Assembly (NCBI GenBank): GCA_036265005.1
Contig: DATAPW010000361.1
Span: 1 to 57,627, forward strand
Direction of reading: 5' to 3'
Length of the DNA stretch: 57,627 nucleotides
DNA from: JAMXLO01 sp036265005
GTDB taxonomy: Bacteria > Pseudomonadota > Alphaproteobacteria > Acetobacterales > Acetobacteraceae
Position numbers and translations under genes: made by a program. Below, piece after piece: positions 14,489-23,629 of this stretch (within the stretch, counting starts at the first letter, position 1; every line of letters starts with the position of its first letter). The notes beneath the pieces are model-generated. The model ran no database searches and was not told the origin of the DNA. It was given only the letters and a program-made list of their open reading frames with translations.

Positions 14489-16812
14489 TACGCCGCTTTT
14501 GCCGTCGATAAGGCCTGCCATATCTTCTCCGGCGTGGCGGGCATGTCGATGTGCGTCACGCCATCAATCGACAGCGCGTCGACTATGGCATTGATCAACG
14601 CTGGCGGACTGCCCACTGCACCGGCTTCGCCGGCACCCTTCACGCCGAGGGGGTTGCCGGCGCAGGGCACCTCGAGCAGGTCCACCTCGATCTCCGGCAG
14701 GTCGTCGGCGCGGGGCAGTGCGTAGTCCATGAAGCTGCCGGAGACCAGCTGCCCGGACGCTGGATCGTAGGCCGTGCGTTCCAGCACCGCCTGGCCGAAG
14801 CCCTGGGCCACACCGCCATGCACCTGGCCTCGCACGATCAGCGGGTTCACTGCCTTGCCGAAATCGTCGCTGACGCGATAGCGCACGATTTCCACCACAC
14901 CGGTTTCGGGGTCCACTTCGACCTCCGCCATGTGGCAGCCATTGGGAAAGGTGTGCTTGTCGATGTTGGCCACCTCGGCTGCATCCAACGTGATCGCCGG
15001 CTGGCCGGCCGCCGCCTTCTGACGTTGCGTCGCGGCCAGCGCAATGATGTCCACGCCGCGATCGGTTCCCACGATGGAAAATCGCCCGTCGGCAAAAGCG
15101 ATGTCTGCGGCTGCAGCTTCCAGTACTTCGGCCGCCGCCTGCCTGCCCTTGTCGATCACCGAATCCGCGGTGAGCAGGATAGCCTGGCCCTCCGAGTACA
15201 GGCTGCGCGCACCACCGGTCCCGCCGCCGACCGGTATCACATCGGTGTCACCCTGGCGGATGCGTATATTTTCGGCGTCGATGCCGAGGCGCTGCGAGGT
15301 GAGTTGCACGTAGGCGGTTTCATGCCCTTGGCCGGTGGATTGCGTGCCGACAAATACATCCACGCCGCCATCGTCAGCGAAACGGATTTCCGCCCGCTCG
15401 GTGGGATCGCCGCCGGTCGCCTCAAGGTAGTACGCGAGCCCGAGGCCGCGTCGCTTGCCGCGCTTCGCCGCCTCGGCGCGGCGCGCGGCGAAGCCCGCGT
15501 AATTCATGGACTTCAGCGCGGCGTCCAGCACCATGCGGAAATCCCCGCTGTCGTAGGTGGTGCCGTATGGCGTCGTGTGCGGCATCGCACTTGTCGGCAC
15601 CATGTTGCGCCGGCGCAGCTCGGTGCGATCGATCTTCAGGTCACGCGCGGCGGCATCGACCAGGCGTTCCATCAGGTAGTTGCTCTCCGGCCGTCCCGCG
15701 CCGCGATAGGCATCCACTGGCACGGTATTGGTGAACACACCGACGACATTGGCGTAGACCGCCTGGAAGCCGTAGACGCTGGCAATCACACTGGTGCCGG
15801 CGATGGTGGGGATATATGGACCGAAATTGGAGAGATAGGCGCCCATGTTAGCGACGACGCGTGTGCGCAATGCCAGGAATTTTCCATCGGCATCGATCGC
15901 CAGTTCGCCGAGTGTCAGGTTGTCACGCCCCTGGGTGTCGCACAGGAATGCCTCGCTGCGTTCCGATGCCCATTTGACAGGGCGCCCGAGCTTACGCGCC
16001 GCATAGCAGGTCAGCACATGTTCAGCGTAGAGGAACAGCTTCATGCCGAAGCCGCCGCCGACATCCGGCGTGATGATGCGGAACCGGTCAGGCTCGGCCT
16101 GGAACAGCGGCGCGATCAGCCCCTTCACCAACCAGCCGCCCTGCGTGTTGGCGTACAGCGTCCAGCGCCCGGTCGCCGCGTCGAAGTCGGCGATCGAGGC
16201 GCGCGCTTCCATAGACGAGACGACGATGCGGTTGTTCACCAGGGTCAGCCTGGTGACGTGTGCGGCCTTCGCGAACTGTGCATCCGTCTTTGCCCTGTCG
16301 CCGAATTCCCAATCGAATACGATGTTCCGCTGCACCTCCGGCCAGACCGATGGGGCGCCGGCGTCGGTGACCGTCGCCAGGTCGGTGACCGAAGGTTGGA
16401 TATCGTAGTCCACTGTGATCAGCTCAGCGGCGTCGCGCGCGGCTTTCGCGCTATCGGCGACGATAAACGCGACCGGGTCGCCGACGTGGCGCACGGCGCC
16501 GTCGGCCAGGACCGGGTGTGGTGGGCTAGCCATGGTGGACCCGTCGCGGTTGTCCAGGCTGACCGCGCACGGCAGAGGGCCGATGCCATCGGCATTCAGG
16601 TCGGCCGCGGTATAGATTGCCTTAACCCCTGGGACCGATCCTGCGGCTGCCGTGTCGATGGCGCCGAGTTTGGCCGCTGCATGCGGGCTGCGCAGTACAA
16701 TGCCAAACAGCATGCCCGGGAGTACGATGTCGTCGGTGTAACGGCCGTTGCCAAGCAAGAGGCGTGGATCCTCGACGCGACGGACAGACTGGGCGAGGCC
16801 GAATTTGGTCAT
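14488..16812 (-). CDS. Xanthine dehydrogenase family molybdopterin-binding (large) subunit, form-II CoxL-like
   Basis: 774 residues. Hydroxylase subunit holding the Mo-molybdopterin-cytosine-dinucleotide site. The N-terminus SVRRVEDPRLLLGNGRYTDDI opens the a/b hammerhead domain. PDVGGGFGMK and GQGHET are cofactor motifs, and GVKGAGEAGAVGSPP carries the catalytic Glu. The active-site loop reads AYRGAGRPE, not the AYRCSFR of true aerobic CO dehydrogenase, so this is a form-II/other hydroxylase. Start ATG at 16812 has GGAGA upstream; a 23-residue longer frame exists. The usual FAD (medium) and 2Fe-2S (small) subunits are absent beside it, which is odd. Electron acceptor and substrate unknown. 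Confidence 0.88.
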   Translation of the reverse strand: MTKFGLAQSVRRVEDPRLLLGNGRYTDDIVLPGMLFGIVLRSPHAAAKLGAIDTAAAGSVPGVKAIYTAADLNADGIGPLPCAVSLDNRDGSTMASPPHPVLADGAVRHVGDPVAFIVADSAKAARDAAELITVDYDIQPSVTDLATVTDAGAPSVWPEVQRNIVFDWEFGDRAKTDAQFAKAAHVTRLTLVNNRIVVSSMEARASIADFDAATGRWTLYANTQGGWLVKGLIAPLFQAEPDRFRIITPDVGGGFGMKLFLYAEHVLTCYAARKLGRPVKWASERSEAFLCDTQGRDNLTLGELAIDADGKFLALRTRVVANMGAYLSNFGPYIPTIAGTSVIASVYGFQAVYANVVGVFTNTVPVDAYRGAGRPESNYLMERLVDAAARDLKIDRTELRRRNMVPTSAMPHTTPYGTTYDSGDFRMVLDAALKSMNYAGFAARRAEAAKRGKRRGLGLAYYLEATGGDPTERAEIRFADDGGVDVFVGTQSTGQGHETAYVQLTSQRLGIDAENIRIRQGDTDVIPVGGGTGGARSLYSEGQAILLTADSVIDKGRQAAAEVLEAAAADIAFADGRFSIVGTDRGVDIIALAATQRQKAAAGQPAITLDAAEVANIDKHTFPNGCHMAEVEVDPETGVVEIVRYRVSDDFGKAVNPLIVRGQVHGGVAQGFGQAVLERTAYDPASGQLVSGSFMDYALPRADDLPEIEVDLLEVPCAGNPLGVKGAGEAGAVGSPPALINAIVDALSIDGVTHIDMPATPEKIWQALSTAKAA

Positions 16813-16886
16813 GAGCGATGTCTCCGCGGGCTCGTCTGTGGTTCGATCGGGAGCATGCACGCTCTGTGTGTGAAAGGCCAAGAGGG

Positions 16887-18068
16887 ATGGAAGATCATCG
16901 CCTGTGCGTTCTGAATGCCGGCTCGTCCAGCCTGAAGTTCGCGATCTATGGGGTAACCAATGGCGAATTGCACCGCAGCCAGAGTGGCGAGGTGGAGCGG
17001 ATCGGTGGCCAAGGGCGGCTGCTGATCAGTGCGGCCGATGGCCGGCCGGTGCATGACCGTACGGTCACCACGGCAGACCATGCGGCGGCGCTGGAGGCGC
17101 TGGCCGCGCTGCGGGATGGCCCGCTCGAGGAACATGGGCTGATCGGATTCGGTCATCGCGTCGTGCACGGCGGCCCGGATATGAGCACCCCCATGCTGGT
17201 GGACGCGGTGACGCTGTCACGGATCGAAGCGCTCGAGCCGCTGGCGCCGCTGCACAACCCGCCGGCGGTCGCGGTACTGAAGGCGCTGGCGGCGCGGTTC
17301 CCAAAATTACCGCATGTGGCGTGCTTCGATACGGCGTTCCATCGCAGCCATCCGGCGGTGGCAGATCGCTTCGCCATTCCCGATGAATTGTACTGGGAGG
17401 GCGTGCGGCGCTACGGCTTCCACGGGCTGTCGTACGAGTACGTTGCCGGCGCGCTGGCCGAGCGTGCTCCGGAGATCGCACTGGGGCGGGTGGTGGTGGC
17501 GCATCTCGGATCCGGTGCCTCGATGTGCGCCCTGGCCGGTGGACGGAGCGTAGATTCCTCCATGGGGTTCACGGCGCTGGATGGGGTGCCGATGGGGACG
17601 CGACCGGGTTCGCTGGATCCCGGCATCATCCTGTGGCTGCAGCAGCAGAAGGGCTGGAGCGTCGATCGGATCGAGCATTTCCTGTACGCGGAGTGTGGCC
17701 TGAAGGGGCTGTCCGGTGTTTCGAATGACATGCGCACTTTGCTGGCAAGCGAGGCCCCGTTGGCGCATCTGGCGGTGGAGTATTTTGTCTACCATGTGGC
17801 ACGCACGGCCGCCGCGTTGGCTGGCTGCATGGGCGGCATCGATGGCCTGGTGTTCACCGCGGGCATCGGGGAACACAGCGCGGAGATCCGTTCCCGCGTG
17901 TTGCAAAGGCTGCGCTGGCTTGGCTTCTCACTGGATGAGGCGGCGAACCAGGCCGGGGGTCCATTGCTGACGCGCGCCGAATCCAAGCGGCCGGCCTATG
18001 TGATCCCGACGGACGAGGAAGGGGTCATTGCGCGGCATACGCTGGCCCTGATCGGTGGTAGCCGATAG
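16887..18068 (+). CDS. ackA: Acetate kinase
   Basis: 393 residues, normal family length. Phosphotransferase converting acetyl phosphate plus ADP to acetate plus ATP, and the reverse. Family motifs are all present: NAGSSSLKFAIY at the start, GFGHRVVHGG, CFDTAFHRSHP, GFHGLSYEYV, HLGSGASMCAL, MGTRPGSLDPGI, and TAGIGEHSAEIR near the end. ATG 16887 has AAGAGGG upstream. No phosphotransacetylase or phosphoketolase gene is adjacent, so the source of acetyl phosphate is not shown here. It is divergent from the molybdoenzyme gene with a 74-nt gap. Confidence 0.95.
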   Translation: MEDHRLCVLNAGSSSLKFAIYGVTNGELHRSQSGEVERIGGQGRLLISAADGRPVHDRTVTTADHAAALEALAALRDGPLEEHGLIGFGHRVVHGGPDMSTPMLVDAVTLSRIEALEPLAPLHNPPAVAVLKALAARFPKLPHVACFDTAFHRSHPAVADRFAIPDELYWEGVRRYGFHGLSYEYVAGALAERAPEIALGRVVVAHLGSGASMCALAGGRSVDSSMGFTALDGVPMGTRPGSLDPGIILWLQQQKGWSVDRIEHFLYAECGLKGLSGVSNDMRTLLASEAPLAHLAVEYFVYHVARTAAALAGCMGGIDGLVFTAGIGEHSAEIRSRVLQRLRWLGFSLDEAANQAGGPLLTRAESKRPAYVIPTDEEGVIARHTLALIGGSR

Positions 18069-18098
18069 CCTGCGTCATGGCGATCAAATCCCGATCCG

Positions 18099-19103
18099 AT
18101 GACTGACCGGCGCCAGATACTGTTGCAAGGCCTGGACCTCGGGCGGTTGAGCGGCATGGAAATCGGGCCGCTGATGTCGCCGTTCGTCGCCAAGACGGAT
18201 GGTGCCGTACTGTATGTCGATCACGCCGACACGGCAGCGCTGCGCGAGAAATACGCGACCGATCCGGCAGTGGACACGAGCCGCATCGTGGAGGTTGACG
18301 CTGTTTGGGGCGACAGCACGCTGTCTGAATGCCTCGGCGGCAGCAAGGTGGACTACGTCATCGCCTCGCACGTCGCCGAACACGTGCCGGACCTTGTGAC
18401 CTGGCTGCAGGAGATCGAGGCCGTGCTGCGGCCGCGCGGCGAATTGCGGCTGGTGCTGCCCGACAAGCGCTTCACGTTCGATTGCCTGCGATCCGAGGCG
18501 CGCTTCAGCGACGTGGTGCACGCCTATCTGATCCGGGCGCGCCGGCCGTCATCCCATGCGCTGCTGGACTGTGTGCTTGATGTGGCGGCAAACGCCGATG
18601 CCGCGGCACTGCTCGATGGTCGCCAGACACCGGCCGATATCGAACGCGCCTTCACCTTTGATGATGCATTGAGGTTCGTGCGCGAGCGCATCGCGTGTGA
18701 CGTGTATACCGACGTGCATTGCTGGGTGGTTACCGCGCGCGGCTTCGCCGAACTGATGCAGCGCCTCGTCGAGGTCGGTCTGACCAACTTCGCCTGTGCC
18801 AAGTTCGTCGATAGCGCGCGCTTCGAGTTCTACGTTATGCTAAGGCCGGAACCGGATCGCCAAGAGGCGGCGCGGAGCTGGCAACGCATGGCGGATACCA
18901 CGGTTTATGCGCTGTCCGTGGTCGCGGCGTCGGCGCCGGAACAGCTGCAAGCCGACGATTCCGCGGCGAGCGAACTTGCCTGGCTGCGCGGCCGTGTCGC
19001 GGCGATGGAGCATTCGACCTCGTGGCGCGTCACGGCACCGCTGCGTGGATTGGTGCGTGCCTTGCGTGCCGTCAGTGGTGGCCGCGCGAATGCGTCCGGC
19101 TGA
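18099..19103 (+). CDS. SAM-dependent methyltransferase-like protein with glycosyltransferase-type tail
   Basis: 334 residues. The middle part fits a class I methyltransferase of the type-11 kind (VDYVIASHVAEHVPDLVTWL and LRPRGELRLVLPDKRFTFD), while the first SAM-binding loop is weakly conserved (MEIGPLMSPF). The C-terminus ELAWLRGRVAAMEHSTSWRV resembles tails found on cell-surface glycan enzymes. A role in polysaccharide modification is inferred. Its last 32 nt overlap the convergent RND pump gene. Confidence 0.7.
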   Translation: MTDRRQILLQGLDLGRLSGMEIGPLMSPFVAKTDGAVLYVDHADTAALREKYATDPAVDTSRIVEVDAVWGDSTLSECLGGSKVDYVIASHVAEHVPDLVTWLQEIEAVLRPRGELRLVLPDKRFTFDCLRSEARFSDVVHAYLIRARRPSSHALLDCVLDVAANADAAALLDGRQTPADIERAFTFDDALRFVRERIACDVYTDVHCWVVTARGFAELMQRLVEVGLTNFACAKFVDSARFEFYVMLRPEPDRQEAARSWQRMADTTVYALSVVAASAPEQLQADDSAASELAWLRGRVAAMEHSTSWRVTAPLRGLVRALRAVSGGRANASG

Positions 19104-22100
19104 ACCGCGCCTTCGCCCGCTCGCGGATTCCCTGGAATGTCGCATACAGCATCGGGATGAGGAACACGCCGAGCGAGCTTGCGACGATCATGCCGGCGAA
19201 CACCGCGGTGCCCACGGCGCGGCGGCTGAGCATCGCCGCACCCTCGGCCCAGACCAGTGGGATCAGACCGCAGATGAAGGCAATCGAGGTCATCATCACA
19301 GCACGGAACCGGATGCGCGCGCCGAGAGCCGCCGCTTCCAGTATCGGCAATCCGGCCTCGCGCTGCTCCTTGGCGAATTCCACAATCAGGATGCCGTTCT
19401 TCGCGGCGAGCGAGATCAGAACCACCAGGCCGATTTGCGCGTACAGGTCGAGCGACAGGCCGGAGATCAGGATGCCGGCAAATGCACCCAGCACACCCAC
19501 GGTCACCGACAGCAGGACGGGGATCGGGATCATCCAGCTCTCGTACAGCGCCACCAGGAACAGGTAGGCGAACATCACCGACAGCGACAGGATCGCGCCG
19601 GTCTGCCCCGATGCGGCCTTCTCCTGATAGGCGGTGCCTGACCATTCGAAGGCGTAGCCCGGCGGTAGCGTCTTCGCCGAAGCCTGCTCCATGGCGAGCA
19701 GTGCATCGCCCGACGACACGCCAGGTCGCGGGCCGCCATTCACCGTCACCGCACGATAATTGTTGAAGCGGCTGATCACCTGTGGGCCGAGTACGATCCG
19801 GAGATCCGCGATGGAGCGCAGCGGCACCATCTCGCCCTGTCGATTGCGGACATAGATCCGGTAGATTGCCGATGAGTCGCTGCGATCAGGCGCATCGCCC
19901 TGGATATTCGCCTGCCAGGTGCGACCGTACAGGTTGAAGTCATTGACGTAGAACCCACCCAGCGTCGATTGCAGCGCGTTGAACACGTCGGCGATGTTGA
20001 GTCCGAGTGCCTGCGCCTTTTCCCGATCGATATCCAGCCAGATGGACGGATTGCTTGCGGTGAACGTGGAGAATACGCGCGCCAGCCGTGGATCCTGATT
20101 GGCCGCCGCGACGAGGCCCTGCATCACGCTCGCCATCTCCGCAGGGTCGCGGCCTTCCAGGTTCTCAAGCTGGTATTCGAAGCCACCGCTGGTCGAAAGG
20201 CCGATGATCGGCGGCAGATTGAACGGAAACGCATTGGCTGACCGGACCTGCTGCACGGCGCCGAACACCCGTCCGATAACCGCCTGTGCACTGTCGGCAG
20301 CGGCGGTGCGATCGGCGAACGGCTTCAGGCGAACCACCACGAAGGCGGCATTTGGTTCGTTGCCGCCGTCGAGCAACGAAAATCCGACGATGGAGAGCAC
20401 GCCGTCCACCTGCGGCATTGGCCTGATCAAGCCCTCGATCTGTTGCACCACGGCCCGCGTGCGGGACACCGAGGCGCCATCCGGCAATTGCACGGCAACG
20501 AAGAAGGCGCCCTGATCCTCCTCCGGCAAAAACCCTGTCGGGGTGCGGGCCGCCAGCAGCCATATGCCGACGGCCGCCGCGACGATCAGCAGCACGGACA
20601 GGATGGACACACGCAGCAACCGCAGCACCACCGCGGCGTAGCCGTTGCGAACCCGATCGATGCCGCCAAGCACCAGGCTGAGCGGTCCGCGAGGCCGCCC
20701 GTGGTGGCGCAGGAACACGCCGCACAGCGCCGGCGACAGTGTCAGCGCGTTCATCGCCGAGATCAGCATTGCCACGCTGATCGTGACGGCGAACTGGCGG
20801 AACAGCGAACCGGAGACGCCCGGGATAAATCCCACCGGCACGAACACCGACAGCAGCACGAGGGAAATCGCAATCACCGGCCCGGTGATCTGCTGCATCG
20901 CCTTCTTGGTTGCATCGCGCGGCGGCAGGTCCGGCTCCTCGGCCATCACGCGTTCGACGTTCTCCACCACCACGATCGCGTCATCCACCACGACGCCGAT
21001 GCCGAGAACCATCGCCAGCAACGACACCGTGTTGGCGGAGAACCCGGCAGCCAGCAAGATGGCGAACGTGCCGACCAGACTGACCGGTATGGCGATCATC
21101 GGGATGATCGTGGCTCGAAGATTCCCGAGGAACAGGAACACGACGAGGATCACCAGGGCGAAGGCGATGCCGAGGGTCTTCTCGACCTCGGTAATCGTGG
21201 ACGCGACGAACGACGAGCTGTCGTAGAAGACGCGCGCCTTCAGGCTGTCGGGAAACCGCTTCCCCAACTCGTCCAGCGCTGCCTGAACCCGCGCCGAGGT
21301 CTGCACAGCGTTGGCGCCGGGTGCGAGGTACAACCCTATGGAGACTGCCGGGTCGCCATTCAGCCGGCTCTCGGTATCCATGTTGGCGGCGCCCAACTCG
21401 ACGCGCGCGATGTCCGACAGGCGCAGCACCGAACCATCCGGATTGGCGCGGATCACGATCTTGCCGAACTGCTCCGGCGTGGTGAGCCTGCCCTGGGTCT
21501 GCACGTTGAGCTGAAACTGCGTCACGTCGCCGGTCGGGCGTGCGCCGATGCGGCCGACCGGCGCCTGCACATTCTGCTGCTGGATCGCGGCGATGATGTC
21601 GGATGGCGCCAGGTTCAGGCTGATGAGCCGGTTCATGTCGAACCACACTCGCATCGAGTAGTCGAGCCGCCCGAACAGCAGTGCATCGCCTACGCCCGGC
21701 GTGCGCGCCAGCCGGTCGAGCACGTTGATGGTGACGTAATTGCTGATGAAAAGCGGATCCTGCTTGCCACCCTCGCTGTAGAACTGCAGGAATTCCAGGA
21801 TGGCGGCGGAACGCTTCCGCACCGTGATGCCGTAGCGCTGCACTTCTGGCGGCAGCCTGGACAGCGCCTGCTGCACGCGATTGTTGACGTTGACGGTATC
21901 GATGTCCGGATTGGTGCCCAGTTCGAAGCTGACGGTCAGGCTGTAGCTGCCGTCGTTGCCGCTGTTGGACTTCATGTAGATCATCTTGTCGACGCCGACG
22001 ATTTGCGCTTCCAGCGGCTGTGCGACCGTGGCTTCCACCACAGCGGCCGAAGCACCAGTGAAGCTGGTCGATATCGTCACCTGCGGCGGCACGATGTCGG

Positions 22101-22209
22101 GGAACTGGGCGACCGGTATCCGCAGCAGCGACAGGATGCCGGCGAGTGTCGTCAGGATGGCAATGACGATTGCCAGGCGCGGGCGATCGACGAAGACCGC
22201 AGAGATCAT
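19072..22209 (-). CDS. RND efflux transporter permease, HAE1 (AcrB/MexB-like) family
   Basis: 1045 residues, standard length. Proton-driven inner-membrane pump of a tripartite drug or solvent exporter. N-terminal DRPRLAIVIAILTTLAG is the first membrane helix. The proton-relay acidic pair is seen in GIGVVVDDAIVVVENVERVM and the partner Lys in LAAKNGILIVEFAKE. It overlaps the adaptor gene by 4 nt (ATGA). No outer-membrane channel gene or local repressor accompanies the pair, so it probably uses a shared TolC-like channel. Confidence 0.95.
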   Translation of the reverse strand: MISAVFVDRPRLAIVIAILTTLAGILSLLRIPVAQFPDIVPPQVTISTSFTGASAAVVEATVAQPLEAQIVGVDKMIYMKSNSGNDGSYSLTVSFELGTNPDIDTVNVNNRVQQALSRLPPEVQRYGITVRKRSAAILEFLQFYSEGGKQDPLFISNYVTINVLDRLARTPGVGDALLFGRLDYSMRVWFDMNRLISLNLAPSDIIAAIQQQNVQAPVGRIGARPTGDVTQFQLNVQTQGRLTTPEQFGKIVIRANPDGSVLRLSDIARVELGAANMDTESRLNGDPAVSIGLYLAPGANAVQTSARVQAALDELGKRFPDSLKARVFYDSSSFVASTITEVEKTLGIAFALVILVVFLFLGNLRATIIPMIAIPVSLVGTFAILLAAGFSANTVSLLAMVLGIGVVVDDAIVVVENVERVMAEEPDLPPRDATKKAMQQITGPVIAISLVLLSVFVPVGFIPGVSGSLFRQFAVTISVAMLISAMNALTLSPALCGVFLRHHGRPRGPLSLVLGGIDRVRNGYAAVVLRLLRVSILSVLLIVAAAVGIWLLAARTPTGFLPEEDQGAFFVAVQLPDGASVSRTRAVVQQIEGLIRPMPQVDGVLSIVGFSLLDGGNEPNAAFVVVRLKPFADRTAAADSAQAVIGRVFGAVQQVRSANAFPFNLPPIIGLSTSGGFEYQLENLEGRDPAEMASVMQGLVAAANQDPRLARVFSTFTASNPSIWLDIDREKAQALGLNIADVFNALQSTLGGFYVNDFNLYGRTWQANIQGDAPDRSDSSAIYRIYVRNRQGEMVPLRSIADLRIVLGPQVISRFNNYRAVTVNGGPRPGVSSGDALLAMEQASAKTLPPGYAFEWSGTAYQEKAASGQTGAILSLSVMFAYLFLVALYESWMIPIPVLLSVTVGVLGAFAGILISGLSLDLYAQIGLVVLISLAAKNGILIVEFAKEQREAGLPILEAAALGARIRFRAVMMTSIAFICGLIPLVWAEGAAMLSRRAVGTAVFAGMIVASSLGVFLIPMLYATFQGIRERAKARFSRTHSRGHH

Positions 22210-23369
22210 CCGGCTTGTCCCGCCGCTTTCGGCGCGGCGGGCGTTGGAACGGCAGGTCCGGGCGCCACCTGACTCCCCGGTCGCACGCGCTGAATGCCCT
22301 CCAACACCACCATTTCGCCTTCGTTCAGCCCGGCATTGATGACCGCGGTCGATGGCGTGGACTGGCCAAGTTTCACCCGACGCTGCTGGACATGGTTCTG
22401 GTCGTCCACGGCGTAAACGTAGTCACCCTGCTGGTCGGACAGCACGGCAGCGCGTGGAACGGTAATCGCCACAACCGGCTGGATGCCTTCGACCAGCACG
22501 GAGACGAATTCGCCATCGATCAGCGGGCGATCCACCGGCTTTCCCGCCTCGATCGGCTTGAGCGGCGGGTTGGCTATCGTGCCGCGCACCAGGATCGTGT
22601 CGGTGGTCGCCTGCACGCTTGGCTCGATGTAATCGATCTTGCCGGACTGGTTGTACAGCGTGCCATCCGGCAGACGCAGCCGGATCACCACGGCGCCAAG
22701 ACCGCCCTGTGCGGCGTAGTGTTTTTCCAGGTCGATCTCCGCACGCACCGCGATCGGGAACAGGACATATATCGGGTCCTGGCTGACGATGCTGGCGAGC
22801 GGGCCGGAACCGGGTCCCACAACATTGCCGACGCTGACCGCGGTTCGGCTGATCTTGCCGCTGATCGGCGCATGGATCTCGGTATAGGCCAGATTGATCT
22901 GTGCCACGCGAAGCTGCGCCTGGGCAGACGCCACCTGCGCGGCAAACGAGCGCTGGTTGGCGGTCGCGTCGTCCACGGCGGAGCGTTGGCCGGCCGGCGT
23001 GCTCAGCAGCGATTGGGCGCGCGCCAGCTGGATGTTGGCGTTCGCCAGCTTCGAGCTGGCATCTGCAACGGCGGCTTCCTGCTGCGCCACGGCGGCCTCG
23101 AACGGCTGCCGCTCCAGTCGATACAGCAGATCGCCCTCATGCACCTCGGTCCCTTCGATGAACAACCGCTGCTCCAGGAACGCGGTCACGCGGGCGGTGA
23201 GGACGACGCGATCAACCGCCTGGATGCGGCCGGTGAACTCGGAGGTTTCCGTGACCGCCTGCTTTTCGGCGCGCACCACCCCTACTGCCGGCGGACCGCC
23301 CGGCGCCTGGGCACTGGCCTGTCCCGCTGCGACAGACGCGAGCACCGCAACAAGGCAGCGCAGGTTCAT
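22206..23369 (-). CDS. RND efflux periplasmic adaptor (membrane fusion) protein
   Basis: 387 residues from ATG 23369, which has AAAGGA upstream; the frame is open 16 codons further but without a signal. A signal peptide is visible (LRCLVAVLASVAAGQASAQA) without a lipobox Cys. The barrel-sandwich halves appear around TGRIQAVDRVVLTARV and EIHAPISGKISRTAVSVG, separated by an alpha-hairpin (about residues 85-150, Ala/Gln-rich). It links the pump to an outer-membrane channel. First gene of a two-gene operon; the leader holds a dispersed palindrome. Confidence 0.93.
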   Translation of the reverse strand: MNLRCLVAVLASVAAGQASAQAPGGPPAVGVVRAEKQAVTETSEFTGRIQAVDRVVLTARVTAFLEQRLFIEGTEVHEGDLLYRLERQPFEAAVAQQEAAVADASSKLANANIQLARAQSLLSTPAGQRSAVDDATANQRSFAAQVASAQAQLRVAQINLAYTEIHAPISGKISRTAVSVGNVVGPGSGPLASIVSQDPIYVLFPIAVRAEIDLEKHYAAQGGLGAVVIRLRLPDGTLYNQSGKIDYIEPSVQATTDTILVRGTIANPPLKPIEAGKPVDRPLIDGEFVSVLVEGIQPVVAITVPRAAVLSDQQGDYVYAVDDQNHVQQRRVKLGQSTPSTAVINAGLNEGEMVVLEGIQRVRPGSQVAPGPAVPTPAAPKAAGQAG

Positions 23370-23470
23370 CCATGATCCTTTCCCGCCATCGGATGCCGCA
23401 CAGATGCCGGGCTGCATAGAGATTCGACAGCGGATCGGTCAACCGCCGCCTGTTCGCACTGCAACTGTTG

Positions 23471-23556
23471 TCATGGCCGGGCGTGTCCCGGCCAACCATG
23501 CCTTTGGTCCGTGCATGCAAGGGAGACACGGATGGCCGGGACACGCCCGGCCATGA
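23471..23556. repeat. Large perfect inverted repeat (dispersed palindromic element)
   Basis: Arms 23471-23494 and 23533-23556 are exact 24-nt reverse complements with core GGCCGGGCGTGTCCCGGCC. The 38-nt spacer continues pairing in part (TCCGTG/CACGGAT). It sits in the 260-nt gap between the efflux operon and the flavin oxidoreductase gene. Palindromes of this type, with a CATGGCCGGG...CCCGGCCATG signature, are widely scattered between genes in alphaproteobacteria. Related or decayed copies in this window are at 6403-6420, 43347-43379 and 46498-46593. The rest of the gap shows no gene. Confidence 0.75.
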
Positions 23557-23629
23557 CGATCGAGATAGAGCCTTGCCCCCGGCGAAGTTCCCGAAGCCTG
23601 AGCCGTGCGCCCCGGCCTTGCCAGGGACG

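Noticed and set aside
14488..16812. Aerobic carbon monoxide dehydrogenase large subunit
   Set aside because: The active-site loop reads AYRGAGR, not AYRCSFR, and no coxS/coxM genes are adjacent.
14551..16914. 787-codon open frame on the plus strand
   Set aside because: It is the antisense shadow of the well-supported molybdenum hydroxylase gene; composition (His, Arg, Gly, Gln rich) has no recognisable domain.
20443..22272. 609-codon open frame on the plus strand over the RND pump
   Set aside because: Antisense of the AcrB-like gene; extremely rich in His, Arg and Asp, typical of a shadow in GC-rich DNA.
23371..23600. Small proteins encoded in the palindrome region (frames with MAGRVPANH-like text)
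   Set aside because: These peptides arise from translating the dispersed palindrome and are a common artefact in alphaproteobacterial annotation.
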